Of a stretch of DNA of 64,000 nt, positions 24,825-37,100 are shown piece after piece (the stretch's first letter is position 1; each line of letters begins with the position of its first letter). Location of the stretch: assembly GCA_963691815.1 (NCBI GenBank), contig OY829656.1, forward strand, positions 13,905,476 through 13,969,475. Direction: 5' to 3'. This DNA comes from Echiichthys vipera. Its lineage: Eukaryota > Chordata > Actinopteri > Perciformes > Trachinidae. The notes under the pieces are model-generated. The model ran no database searches, was not told the origin of the DNA, and saw nothing but the letters and a program-made list of their open reading frames with translations. Made by a program: the position numbers and the translations under genes.

Positions 24825-27800
24825 ATGACCTATGATTGGCCAAAGTCTTCTATCAGCTAGATTTTCTAGAGCCTGAAAACAGGGAAAGAGGAGATGCAGA
24901 AGTCTAGTTTTCTTAATGAACACTTGAATTACAATATGATGAAAGATTATTATGGATTTGTTGCCCAAAGATGCCAAAAATAAACTGCCTACCTCAGATT
25001 TAATTGTTTTATTTTCAAGTCAGACATCTTGGTCAATTTCAATCCAGACACGTTCTACTTTTATTGCACTTATTCTGATAGCAAGTAATATGTTTTTCAT
25101 TGTATTAAATACTGCTAATAAGCAACTGATTTGCCTTAGGTTTCCATTAAAAGTCACAAAACATCACAAAATAACATGTGTTTTCCTTTGTATCAGGAGC
25201 ATTCAAAATACTGGGATAACAGTTTTTCCTGACATTACATCGATCAGTTCTCTTGGATCAGAGTTTATCTTGTAAGTACATCTGTTGCAAAATTTTAAAA
25301 GATTAGTGACGGATAAAAACAAAAAGCACATCACCATAAACAAATCACATTGCATTGTTATGAACTGTCATGTTACTGCAGGGACATCTGTGACAACCTG
25401 TATTTACTGGAAATACCTTCAAATGCTTTCGCTGGAATGACAAAAGAATATGTGACAATGTAAGTGACGCAACACGCCCCTTTTAATTGTTTTACTGCCA
25501 GTAAATTGGGAATAAATGTTAATCAAGATAGTAATTTCTCACCTTTAATCGTAACAATCTTGTGATTGCAGGAACCTGTACAACAACGGCATCAGAGTAA
25601 TACACGACCACGCCTTCAATGGGACAAAGATAGATAAACTGTATTTTCCCACACTCCTTTTTTTCTAATGATGCAAATTGAGTTTCTGTTCAGCATTACG
25701 CTCTTGCTCCATTATCTTGCGATGTATCATTTCAGGGTATTAAAGAATAATCGAAACCTCAGAGTGATCCACAAAGATGCTTTCAAAGGAGCCACGGGCC
25801 CTGGAGTCTTGTAAGTGATACTTTTTAACCTCCTCAGTGTCACTTAATGCCATATTTATTTACTTCGATTTTTTGGGGGGGTAAATTGTAAACCTTTAAT
25901 GTCTTGATAGATTCATTGCTCAAATTCTGTGTTAAGACTTGAGAGATGGTAAACAAGATAATGCTTCATCCCTTGCACTTCTGAGCAGAGTTATATTGTT
26001 GTCGGGGTTAACTTCACAGGGACGTGTCTGCGACAGCTCTCGCACAGTTACCACCACAGGGACTGGACTCGGTCAGGGTGTTGTTAGCTCAGTCAGCGTA
26101 CGCCTTGAAGCGTCTGCCTCCTCTGCAGGGACTGTGGAGCCTACGACAGGCCCATCTCACCTACAACAGTCACTGTTGTGCACTGCTGAGTTGGAACACC
26201 CACAGGTGAATTACACAGACTGTCTTTTATAGGTTGATCAATAGTAAGCTCTGCCCCACTGCTGATCCAGTGCGCGCCAAAAGTACAATCTTATTCAAAA
26301 GAATTACTACCCTGTGTATTACAGTATTAAACAAACAATGCTGGACAACAATATAAGCATAATACAATATACAACATGAGTACTAGTATCTGCAGATGTG
26401 TTTGTGTGTCTGATATCTGCCAGATAATCAGATAATATTAAAGCCACGCTGTGACATATATTTTATTAAGTCTTTACATAATTTTCCTGCTTTTCTCCAG
26501 GGACATTCTCATTAATCCTGCATGGAATAATGGCTCTACGTATTGTGACGAGAGTGACCCATCAGCAAGGTAAAATTTTGTTTTCATGTCTGTAATCTGG
26601 GTTAGAATTTGGCAGCACAATTGATTTCAAATGACACACCAATGTATTGGTCATGCTTTTAAGCCTTGAGTGCAATGAGTTACAACAAAGAACAGTTTGA
26701 CTTCCGAATTGTCAAAAGTCCCATATTGTAATAAAGAACATTCCCATGTCTATTTTTTATTATAAAACAGTTTGAATGCAGGTGCTACATAAATATTATG
26801 AAAGTATCAAAATGCTCAATCCTCAGAGAAATGCACACAGCCCATATTCAGAGACAGCTGTTACGTCCATTCCCCTGCTGCAATGACTGGAAACGCTGAC
26901 CTATCAGGGCAGACTGGGGTTTTTCGGGAGGGGGTCTTAAAGAGACAGGCGCTAAAACGCAGCGTTTTAGACAGATATTAAGAGCATTTTTCTTTTTCTT
27001 TTTTTTTTTCATCAAAGCATTTATTCCAGTAGAAACCTGAAATACAATTATGAACCTGAAATGAGTATAATAAATCCCTTTTTAAATCAACAAACCAGGA
27101 CAATTTCCTCTCCTTTTCTCTTCTCCTTTGAAAACAGGATTCAGCGTGCGATTGGGGGTTCAACAGATACGACCCTAGTTATGGATATGCCATTTTTCTC
27201 AGATGTTGATCTATTTATGGAGGATGAAGGCTTTGGAAATGTGAATTTCCACTATCCAGAACTGGACTTCTGTCAGACCCGACCAACTTTGGTTTGCACA
27301 CCTGAAGCAGATGCTTTCAACCCCTGTGAGGACATTGCAGGCTTCAAGTTTCTCAGAGTTGCCATTTGGTTTATCAACATACTGGCCATCGCTGGTAACC
27401 TGACGGTGCTCCTGGTCTTCTTCACCAGCCGGTACAAGCTCACAGTGCCTCGCTTCCTTATGTGCCACTTGGCTTTTGCAGACCTCTGCATTGGAATCTA
27501 CCTTCTGATGATAGCTGTAGTAGACTTGCGCACACATGGCCACTACAGTCAGCATGCTATTGAATGGCAGACAGGGCCTGGTTGTAGTGCTGCAGGCTTC
27601 CTGTCTGTGTTTGGTGGGGAGCTGTCAGTCTTCACACTTTCCAGCATCACCCTGGAACGCTGGCACACCATCACCAACGCTCTGCAAGTCGAGCGTCGTC
27701 TTGTAATCACACAGGCAGCTAGTATAATGGCAGTTGGCTGGCTTATCTGTCTGGGGATGGGGATGCTACCCCTGGTTGGTGTGAGCAGTTACACAAAAGT

Positions 27801-28359
27801 CAGCATGTGCTTACCCATGGACATAGAGACGCCTCTGGCTCAGGCCTTCATCATAATTATCCTGCTCTTCAACGTGGCTGCCTTCGTTGTTGTGTGTGTT
27901 TGTTACGTGCTGATCTATCTGGCTGTAAAGAACCCCAAAATCCCCGGAAGTAGTGCTGACACCAAGATTGCAAAGCGCATGGCTGTGCTCATCTTCACAG
28001 ATTTTCTCTGTATGGCACCTATCTCCTTCTTCGCCATCTCTGCTGCATTCAAGGTTCCCCTCATCACAGTTACTAACTCCAAGATTCTGCTGGTCCTCTT
28101 CTTCCCTATCAACTCCTGTGCCAATCCCTTCCTTTATGCTATCTTCACCGAGGCTTTCAGGAAGGATGCATATCAGCTCATGGGTGCAATGGGCTGCTGT
28201 AAGAGCAAGGCCAGTGTTTATCGCATGAAGGCCTACAGCGGTGAAAATGCAATCAAGAGCAACTGGGGATCTGACAGTAAAGGGATCCGTACAGGAATGA
28301 GGCTGGCTGACGTGCCACAACAGAGCCATCACGTGGAAGAGGAGGGAGAGCTCACCTGA
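21865..28359 (+). CDS. fshr: follicle-stimulating hormone receptor (glycoprotein-hormone GPCR), 11 coding exons
   Basis: Exons: 21865-22037, 23823-23894, 24274-24348, 24440-24514, 25197-25271, 25382-25459, 25572-25640, 25736-25810, 26020-26205, 26501-26569, 27138-28359; 722 aa with consistent phases. A signal peptide and Cys-rich cap (CPRICRCF) lead into leucine-rich-repeat exons of 69-78 bp and a 186-bp exon, sizes typical of this receptor family. The hinge has HCC and FNPCEDI. The seven-pass domain starts near residue 388 and contains LERWHTIT, TDFLCMAPISFFAISA and NSCANPFLYAIF; the tail has a CC palmitoylation-type pair. The receptor binds gonadotropin and signals through Gs in gonadal cells. 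FSHR is preferred over LHCGR/TSHR because TM1-TM3 read FINILAIAGN and FADLCIGIYLL. The hinge carries an extra 69-bp exon. The donor after exon 7 (GTATTT) is weak. Confidence 0.85.
22992..23110 (+). mobile_element. 3' fragment of a LINE/SINE-type retroelement
   Basis: The sequence TTATTAGGATCCCTATCAGC followed by ACTCTACCTGGGGTCCACG resembles the 3' tail shared by many fish L2/Rex-like LINEs and dependent SINEs, as I recall it. It is truncated, non-coding and located in fshr intron 1. Edges are approximate. Confidence 0.5.
24680..24821. repeat. long (CT)n microsatellite in fshr intron 4
   Basis: About 140 bases of almost pure TC repeat with a few CCC and TTTG interruptions. It lies between fshr exons 4 and 5, and the fshr transcript carries the pyrimidine strand. 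Long arginine/glutamate or serine/leucine open frames across it are artefacts of the repeat. Confidence 0.97.
26713..27085 (-). mobile_element. MITE family A, copy 2, in fshr intron 10
   Basis: Reverse-orientation copy. It begins AAAAGTCCCATATTGTAAT and continues through GAGAAATGCACACAGCCC and TTAAAGAGACAGGCGCTAAAA. It ends with CAGTAGAAACCTGAAATAC and a degenerate CCTTTTTAAA terminus. It ends about 52 bases before the acceptor of the large last fshr exon (27138). Without it the intron would be about 195 bases. Confidence 0.7.
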
Positions 28360-28611
28360 AAAAAAAGAGAAGATGTGTTTGATTATTTTAGACTGTTAAT
28401 AGGACAATTGGACAAGAGAGGAAACTGAGGGAAAACAACTGATGCTGGATTTGGAGGAAATGTTTTACAGAAGTGTTATTCTGTTCTATTCTGTTAATAT
28501 GAAATATTATTTAGTAAACTCTGAAAAACTCCAATGAAGGAGACATTGGCCGGTCATAACAGGAAAAGCAGTAAAAGTAAATGTATAACTACATGACGAT
28601 AGCTTTGTTCA

Positions 28612-28617
28612 AATAAA
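28612..28617 (+). promoter_or_regulatory. poly(A) signal of fshr
   Basis: AATAAA about 250 bases after the fshr stop codon. It is the first canonical signal in the 3' flank. It overlaps the end of the adjacent short transposon: the TAAAGGTCC part matches that family's terminus. Confidence 0.6.
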
Positions 28618-29010
28618 GGTCCTGTTTTGTCAAAAGTGATTTCCATGTCTTTTGATTATAAAGCAGGTCGAGTTGCTATATAAAATACTATGAAAGTATC
28701 AAAATGCTCAATCCACAGAGAAATGCACACAGTCCATGTTCAGAAGCTGTGTCTTTAAACGAGCCGTCAGGACTTTCCCATGATTATGATGTCACAACTA
28801 TACTATGGATAGATCGGAAGTCCTGAGGGTACAGAAAACATGAAAGCGCTAACCAATCAGAGCAGACTGACCTTTTCTGGAGGTGGGGCTTAAAGAGACA
28901 GGTGCTAAAATTGAGTGTTTCAGTCAGAGGGTGAATACAGGTCTATTCAGACAGTATGAGAAATATAATATGTTTTTTTTTATTTATATGAACCTCTTAA
29001 TTTTCCAACA
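28614..29010 (-). mobile_element. MITE family A, copy 3, immediately 3' of fshr
   Basis: Reverse-orientation copy. The terminus AAAGGTCCTGTTTTG is followed by family words such as TATCAAAATGCTCAATCCAC, GAGAAATGCACACAGTCC, AACCAATCAGAGCAGACTG and TTAAAGAGACAGGTGCTAAA. The far end decays near 29000 and the opposite inverted repeat was not found, so it is probably truncated. Confidence 0.7.
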
Positions 29011-31137
29011 GACCTGATGACTTTTCTGTCTATCAGAGGCTGTAGTGCTCAGTCCTAAAGCCAAAATGAATATTGTATCATATGAAACTAGACAATCTAA
29101 GGAATCAACCAAAACATGCTAGTTTGTCGAGAAGGGGGTTAAATAACGCTCCAAAATTTAAAAAAAGTAAAAACTGGTATGACTAAAGGGGTCCCTTTAC
29201 CTCAATATACCTGAACTAAAATAGGTTCCATGGATACCCACGTGTCTCCCCTTTACAGACATGCCCACTTTATGATAACCCCATGCACTTTGGGGTAAAA
29301 ACCTTGCTGTTTTTGCTGTACTAATGTGTTATTTTCACTTATTCTAAATGGTGTGTTTGAATATTTCTGCATACTGGGGTCCATAAACAGTCTTGGAATT
29401 GCATAAATTGGGTCTGACTGCACTCTTGTGGATCCATTTTTATTTCTGTGTGATGATGTTAGTCCTCATAGAGATCATTTTATTATAGCGAGACCATATT
29501 TTGAAACTTGACAAACCAAAATGACCTGTTGTGAGCATGGTGAACACAGCCTTAGAAAACGTTTGAACCATAAACTAGAGACATAGACTATTCAGAGGGT
29601 GGATGGCTTTCCCAGGTATATTGGCAATAAGGGGAACAGAACAGTTTCCAGAACAAAAGTGCTCGCCATCCAGTCGCAGAAAAATGCCATTCTAACCAAA
29701 TCTCAAAAGTTTTGATACCAAATCAAAGCATGGATTTTCTATGGTGTTCCTCAACACCTTTATGTCTTGGTGTATTTTTGTTATTTACACAACTAGGCCT
29801 TTATACACTCAAAATGTTAATGGGAACCAAAACAAAACAATGTTTGTAAACAGATTTATAGCTAACAGAACTTGACAATGCACAATGCTGAGCTGCATCT
29901 CAAGTTCTTCCTGTTCCCAGCTCTAAGATGATGTATACCACTTTTATGTGGCATCTACTGTTTACCTGCTAGCTCCCCCTGAAAATCACCTGTCTCGCCC
30001 TCTCAACCGTCTGAAACAAAAAGAAGATAAATACAAGAAAATACAAGAATGAACCTAAAAATAAGCATTACTTGTCCCCTTTAAGTGGCCTAGTAGTCTA
30101 AGTCATGCAAATGAGCCCTAAAACCGATACAGTTAAATGGAATGGGGCGGTCATTCAAAATATTAGTCCCACCTGTTTTCCTGTTCATCACATGTCAAAA
30201 TGTCTCCTATTAAAAAAAAGGTATGACAAGGTGGATATCAGTTAATAGAAATCTGCAGACGGAAGCTCCAGGACGGCTTCTGATTGGACCCTGGGGTGAG
30301 ATTATTTAGTCAAATAGAAATCCTCTCTGAGTGATCACCTTCATCTCCAAGTGGTTGTTATTATCAGTTGTAGCCAAACCATACGACTACCCATGTCAAA
30401 TCTCAATCATGTTATTAATTTATATGAGATAAATTGTTTGGCTAATTTGAGGTTGGTTAAATGTTAAAATGAAGAGAATCTAGCCATGGTTGATATGGAA
30501 AGCACAGTCATAGTTGGCCACTAGATGGAGTAGTTGGGCAGACAACTGAAGCATGCCATCCCTCTATGATGCCACTGTGGTTTTTTTCTTTTCTTCTGAG
30601 CTCGTGTTAAAAAAAAAACAATTAAAGATTTGTATTAAAAATATAATATGTCAACTACTGTGTGTTGTTCGTCTAAATACATATGCATACTGCTTGTTAT
30701 AATATGGTAATGTTAGGCAATATAGCAATGTCTTAAAGAGAATAAGAAAAAAAAAGATATTAGGAAAGTTTTGTAATAAAAAAAAGGAAAGTGCAAGAGT
30801 TGTGCAGTCCAATATGCTGTCCCTGCTGTTTATTTAGGTTGTTTTTATTCCTCGGTACATTTCTACACTCAGTCCCGCCTTCGTGGGATCCCTCCTGTGA
30901 CGTGGAGGATAACTTTTTTTCTCCTCCCCAGCTGGAAACGAGAGGTCTCGGGTCAACAACACTTTACGCGAGCTGCTGCGTTGATCACACTTTAGTGGGT
31001 GATGTTGGTTATAGCCGGAGTTAAAGTGTCCGGTTCATTATACAGTCTATGTTTCGGCACCGCACAATCCGCTTAGAATACAACCCTTTTCAGCCTGTTG
31101 CGTGACTGAAAGCAGCGGTGAAGAGCTCAGACTGGTC
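29011..31137. other. fshr-mertk intergenic region
   Basis: AT-rich sequence with no supported exon. About 350 bases upstream of the mertk ATG the base composition shifts to a GC-richer stretch (roughly 30830-31137), which is the likely mertk promoter and 5' UTR. No specific element was identified. Confidence 0.35.
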
Positions 31138-34100
31138 ATGGCAAAGAAGTCAACTCCAGGCTGGTTTGGAGTGTTTCTCTCTACAACGACCATGGCCATT
31201 ATTGTGGGGACTCCGGTCAGCGGTGAGTTCTTCATTTTCTTTGCAATAACATGCCCAATCAAAGTGGGATCAGGCTAACAGTGTGTAATGTGCCGCAGGG
31301 ACCACTGCAGCTGAATGGATTTAAATCCTCATTTAAATAGATTTATACCCGCTGCTGGAAAGCTGCAAGACTGTAGACTAAAGAAAGTCCAACACATAAA
31401 ACATAGCCTATGGCAGATTCCTGCGTTGGTTTCATAGCAATGTATGCGTATTTTAGCTGTAGCTTCTTTTTTAATTATAGGCTGGTAATAAACTAAATTA
31501 TAAAATGATGGGATGGACTGGGACGGTGACAGAGAAACACTTCAAACAGACGACTTATTTAAAGCGACATAGTTCATAAGCGCTGTAGAATATTTGAAAA
31601 CATTTACTGGATAAACCTTTACTTTGTTTGTGGACTAATTTCACAATTCATGCCCTTTTTAGAAACAGTCACTGATTTATAAAGTTAAATATACATTTTT
31701 GTTTTGTTTGTGTTGTTTTAAAATTTAAGCTGATATTAGCTCATTCATTGCTTAGTGATCACAGCAAAATCATTGCCATCAATTTTTATTATGTAGAATT
31801 ATTATTGTTAGAGAAAATCAGTAATTTCACATTTTACATGATTAGCTATAATTATTCATTGATTATTTGAAAAAAAAAAGACTGATAAATCGATTATGAA
31901 AATAATATTTTACACCTGTCACACCTTTGATCTTGAATGCTAGTTGATGGTGGTTTTGTGAACATTTTGAATATAGACACAGTTCTGTTACCTGGGGTGT
32001 CAGATATTTGAAGCTTCTGTTCCCCTCCTTTTATAAACAGCTCAGCAGTACAGGGGCCGGTTCCACCGTCCAACCAGGACCTCTGAGCCTCATGTGATAG
32101 CGGGCCGTGTTTCAAGGCTTTACCTGACCCCAGACCAGCTCAGACGGCTGCACTTCAAGCCCACCATAGGCTCCATTCAGCTGTCAGAGGGCCATGAGGT
32201 TAAATTCAACTGCTCCATCGACATCCCTGATGCCAGGCTGGAGCCCACCATCCTCTGGATGAAGAACGGTCAGGACCTGGCAGGAAACATGCAGGTGGTG
32301 ATCAACGACCTCCAGACCATCACAGACGGGGTCATAACTCTCCTCTCCACTGTCAGGTATGTAACACATGGAGGTTAATGTGTGATGGGCTGATTAATAA
32401 ACAGAATGACAAGTGTCCTCTTATACTGTATTACAGCATTAACCATGTGCAGAGAGTGGATACTGGGGAGTATCGCTGCAGACTGAGTTTTGGCAACACA
32501 ATTGTAGACTCTAAGCCGATCACCATTGAGGTGGAAGGTGAGTTTCAACACGGTGCTAGAATCGGATGCTTCATGGGGCATCTTTTACATTCATGACTCA
32601 TCTTTAATCTGTCAATAGGTCTACCAACATTTATCGGCCAACCAGAGGACAGGAACGTGACGAGAAACACACCTTTCACGCTGTCGTGTGAGGCTGTAGG
32701 ACCTCCGGACCCCGTTCAAATCCGCTGGCTCCGTGATGGATTACCTGATAGTGACTCTCATAACTCACCCAGCAGCTACTCTGTGTCAGGTGAGACACCA
32801 ACCACACTCTCTCTTCCTCAGACATGTTTCACAGTGATCTACTCCTTCCCTCTTGTTGCCAGTTCCTGCTGAGGTGGTCTTGAAAGAGAAGTGTAATTTC
32901 TTGCTTTTCTTAAGTGAATGATCAGTATATGACTTGACAGAATGAATGACACAATGATCAGACAGACAGAAGCTGAATATGTGCTAGCAGAAGATCCAAC
33001 CTTTGTTCCCTCATGTGTTAAAAGAGCTGAAGAAGTCATTTCCCCTAGTAGTAATACTTTGTTTAATTAAAGGTCCCATATTATGCTCATTTTCAGGTTC
33101 ATGCTTGAATTTTGGGTTTCTACTAGAACATGTCTACATGCTTTAATGTTCAAGAAACACATTATTTTACTCATCCTGCTGTCTGAATATATGTATTCAC
33201 TGTCTGTCTGAAACACTCTCTTTAAGCGCCTGAATCTTTAAGTGAACCCTTACCGAAAAAGTCCAGTCTGCTCTGATTGGTTAGTGCTTCTGAATCTTCT
33301 GCATCTGCACCCTCGTCTCTGCTTTGTCATCACAGCCAGGGAATGAGCAGAATGTTCTACCTATGTATAGTACAGTTAGTGACATGACAACCATACAGAA
33401 GTACTGATGACTTCTTTAAAGGCACAGTTTCTATAGTTCTGACAGTTTCTGAATACTTTCACACTGTCTACATAGCATCTCAATTTGCTTTATTGTAAAA
33501 AAAATAATAAAAAAAAGTCCTTTAAAAGGGCTCTTTAAACGTCTGTTTCATAGGTATCCAATCATTGAAAGTGCTCTTTGATTAAGCTTTATTCATTGGT
33601 TTGTTTTTTTCTTAAACTTTAACTTCTGGCTCGTATAAAAAGTTGTAAAAGTACTAGAAAGAACACACAAGCTAAAGCTTATTAAACCAATTAATTTAAC
33701 TTGGTTAACTTCCTCCTGTGATTGAATCTGGAAACGTTCGTAAACAGAGATGAAGGGACATTCGGCTCTCTGATAATGGTGACAAAGCGTGGAGTGGGTC
33801 TTACTCAGCTAGCAGCACTTTGTCGGTGGTTTCTATTCTGCCTCATCTCTGCTGCCTCAGCATCTGTACCTGCTTACTCCAATGGGATTTATCACCACGG
33901 TCAGTGTCACTGGGGCCTTCTGCTGCACTGCTGAATGGTTAACAGTGGTCAGTCGTGCATGGTCAGTGCTTTTTGTTCCGCCACTCTCCTAGCTGTTTAC
34001 TGAAGAGAATGTAACACATGGGGAATAACTTACAAAAGTGAAATTACAACACTTGCTGGCTGATTAAAGCTGATTAAATATTACTTTTCTTGCATGACCA

Positions 34101-37100
34101 CTATGATCTCAGCAGCTGGTTAGCTTAGATTACCATAAAGACTGGAAACATCAGAGCCTGGCTCTGTCTAAAGGTAACACAATTGTGACTACTTGCCGGG
34201 TTACAGGGCCAGTAAGACTCCATGAAGTTACTGGTCACATAGTCTTACATTGCCAGACACACTCCAGTGCTGGTTGCACAAGGTCTGTGTTGCCTTATCA
34301 GATTGACAGTTTCCAGTCCAATTCAATGAAAACCAGCCCAAATCATAACCTTGCCAGAAACCCAAAAACCATCACATACACAATAGAAAACACACCATAA
34401 ACAGCCAAAGCTTTATATCTGCATCAAATAAGCAAAGATAAAACGTTGGATAAACATGAGTGCATAGTGGGGACACGTTCTAGGCTGTTTTTTTCTTTAA
34501 ACCAATCACAATCATCTTGTGTGGCACTAACTTACGGATGCAGCAATGGTGCCCTTGCAAAACACATAGCAGAATAGCCGGCATTATACCCGCTCTGTAA
34601 TAGAATCATTGGCTAGCCATTTTCTCCTGTTTACTGTATTTCTTCTGAGCTAACATAACCGGATGCTAGCTGTTGCCTTAGTATATTTACCAGAAGGATA
34701 TGAGATATGATAACAGTCTTCTCATCTAACTTTTGGCAAAAAAGCAAAAGTTAATTAACCAACATTTAACTGTTGCTTTCAAATATGACTGCAACTATAA
34801 TATTTATTGTCATTGTTTCCTGAAATGTCATAAAGTAGTTTGAGCCTATCCCTCAAAGACTAACTAAAGTGATCGATTAATTAACTAATAATTTCAGCTC
34901 TACATGTAAACATATAGTTTTTCATGAATATACTGAATATTAAAAGTGAAGACTATTTGTGAAAACATCAGATCATGTTTGAAGAACATGAATTTCTCCT
35001 GAGAGCATATATCAGTCTTTTCATTGTGGACCCTCCCTTTATGGCCTCAGCTACCCTCTTCTTGAATGCAAACATTTGTTATTAGAAGCATAAGCTTTGC
35101 GCTCTGTACTCTCTAACCATTCATTTTCAGCTCGCCGCAGGTTAAGAGCTCTAGTTTTAGCCATTTAGTGGTGATATAGGCTGTAGACGAGGGGTTAAAG
35201 GTTCAGAGCTGGGCTTTGGTCACAGCGTGTGCAAGGGCCTGGGCGGTAAAGGGATGGGGGTCTGCACAGTGAGTCTGTTCGGGGGTTGGCTCCGGGGACA
35301 AAGACCTCATTCACAGGACGGCCCACTAGTACCCAGCAGGGAGGGGCTGGACACAGAGGCTGGCAGGGTGCAGGCTACCAGAGCTCAGCGCAGGAACAAA
35401 TATTGGCACAACAGAACGGTGTTAACCCACTTTTCTGCACTTCATGCATACTATCAGTCCAGGGCCTCCTTTCTCTACTACAGCTTGGATCCCATTAGAT
35501 ATTAGAGTGCTTTTTTTATGTGACGTAATGCATGATTCTTCGTTTTACTTTAGCATGCACTAATCATTCAGATTGCTTAAAATCCAAACTCAACATTCAG
35601 AACATTAATATAGCAGCAAACAAATATTGGCAATGTAAAGATACAGTGGAGTAATGGCATCCTGAGCAGAGAATGCACTTACTCTCCGTCACTTCTCTGT
35701 GTGTTGTAATCTGAGTTTCTCTGCTGTTTGTTTTGATAGCCCGTCCGGCCGTGCATGCATTTTTGGTGCACGTTGCCGTGAAAAAACATTTGCACTTTAC
35801 ACAGTAGTTTGGCTATATTTGCTGCCTGAAATATAAAAATGGAAAAATAATAGTACGCTGGAGAGCTTCCCTCCATAATTTGTGATGTTTCCATTTGAGT
35901 TGCCAACCCTTCTATTTTTATTATAGTGCTTTTTGTTTTGATTAACTTGCCAAGTGCAGTGAACGCAAAAATGCAAGTGTGACCTTTATTTTCTTCTTCC
36001 AAAAATGGAAAATTTCCTTTCCTGAAAATGATATGACTTAAAAAGAATTTGTGTCTTTAATGAGCTATGAGCTTATATGGTTGACAATCTACCGTAGATG
36101 TTGGGCAGAAGACAAATTCAGCATAATCCGATCCCCTGTTGTCATTAATGGCAGAATATTTAAGACTCAAAAGATGGATTTTAAGAATATTACTTAGCTA
36201 CTTAGCTAACCTAAAATAAAGCTGCCGATGTGGTGACATTTCTGTTGGAGATTCTGTATTTACTCCTTATATTATTATCATTTATAGTTTTTATATATTA
36301 TATATTGTTTTCGATACAATGTTGAAGTGTGATCTGTGTCCCATCTCCTCTAGTGTGCACTTCTGCTCGCAGGTCATTTTGGCCATCGCTGTGCAGAGAA
36401 CGTAACAGTGTCCTCTCTTTTCTTCCTGTGAGAAGCTCTTACCTCCTCAACTCTCACACTGATAAATTAAAACCTGGAGGAAGGAGGGAAGATAAAACAG
36501 TCAGGTGTCTTTCATTATTTGACCTGTTTAAAATTGCAAGCAAACTATCTATCTTGCAAAAATAAATTTGTTTGCAATGTTCGGGTGCTAGACCAATTGT
36601 GACAATGAGAAGCCACAGAGTGTGGCTGTAAGCCTCCAACCAATCACATTCCCCACGTGCAATAGGAATGCATAAATGCCAACCATCAATTTACTTTATG
36701 ACCATCTCTAGTATAATATAATACATGAAGCTCCAAAAGTAAAACACTCTGTATAGAAACAATGTTTGTGTGAAAAGTAAAGTACCCTGGTGCTCCTTGA
36801 GTGACAGAGGCGAACTAAAGAGGATGTGATATTCTGCAGAATGTAAACAAAACATCCCAAGTTGGTTTCAGTCATCTATCACATGATGTTCTGTGATCAG
36901 CTTTTTGGAAAGGTTTTCGAGATAGCGACACTGGAAAACAGAGCACAAAAGGGACATTATTTAGCAGCTGTCCCAGTCCTATTCTGACTGGGCAGGTCTG
37001 TTGAAAGACGGGAATTGCACATCCAGGAAAAGAGGCCCAGCAGAAGCTTTGTTACAACAGTTCATCACACTGGAGAGGCTCAATTTGAGCTTTCTGCATG

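Noticed and set aside
24607..24977. Open frames of poly Ser/Leu and Arg/Glu on both strands
   Set aside because: They are translations of the CT microsatellite in fshr intron 4.
27811..28332. 173-aa antisense open frame
   Set aside because: It is the complement of the fshr seven-pass exon; no independent splice or family evidence.
21865..28359. LHCGR or TSHR as identity of the receptor
   Set aside because: The 11-exon layout recalls LHCGR, but membrane-segment residues fit fish FSHR better. Not fully excluded without a phylogeny.
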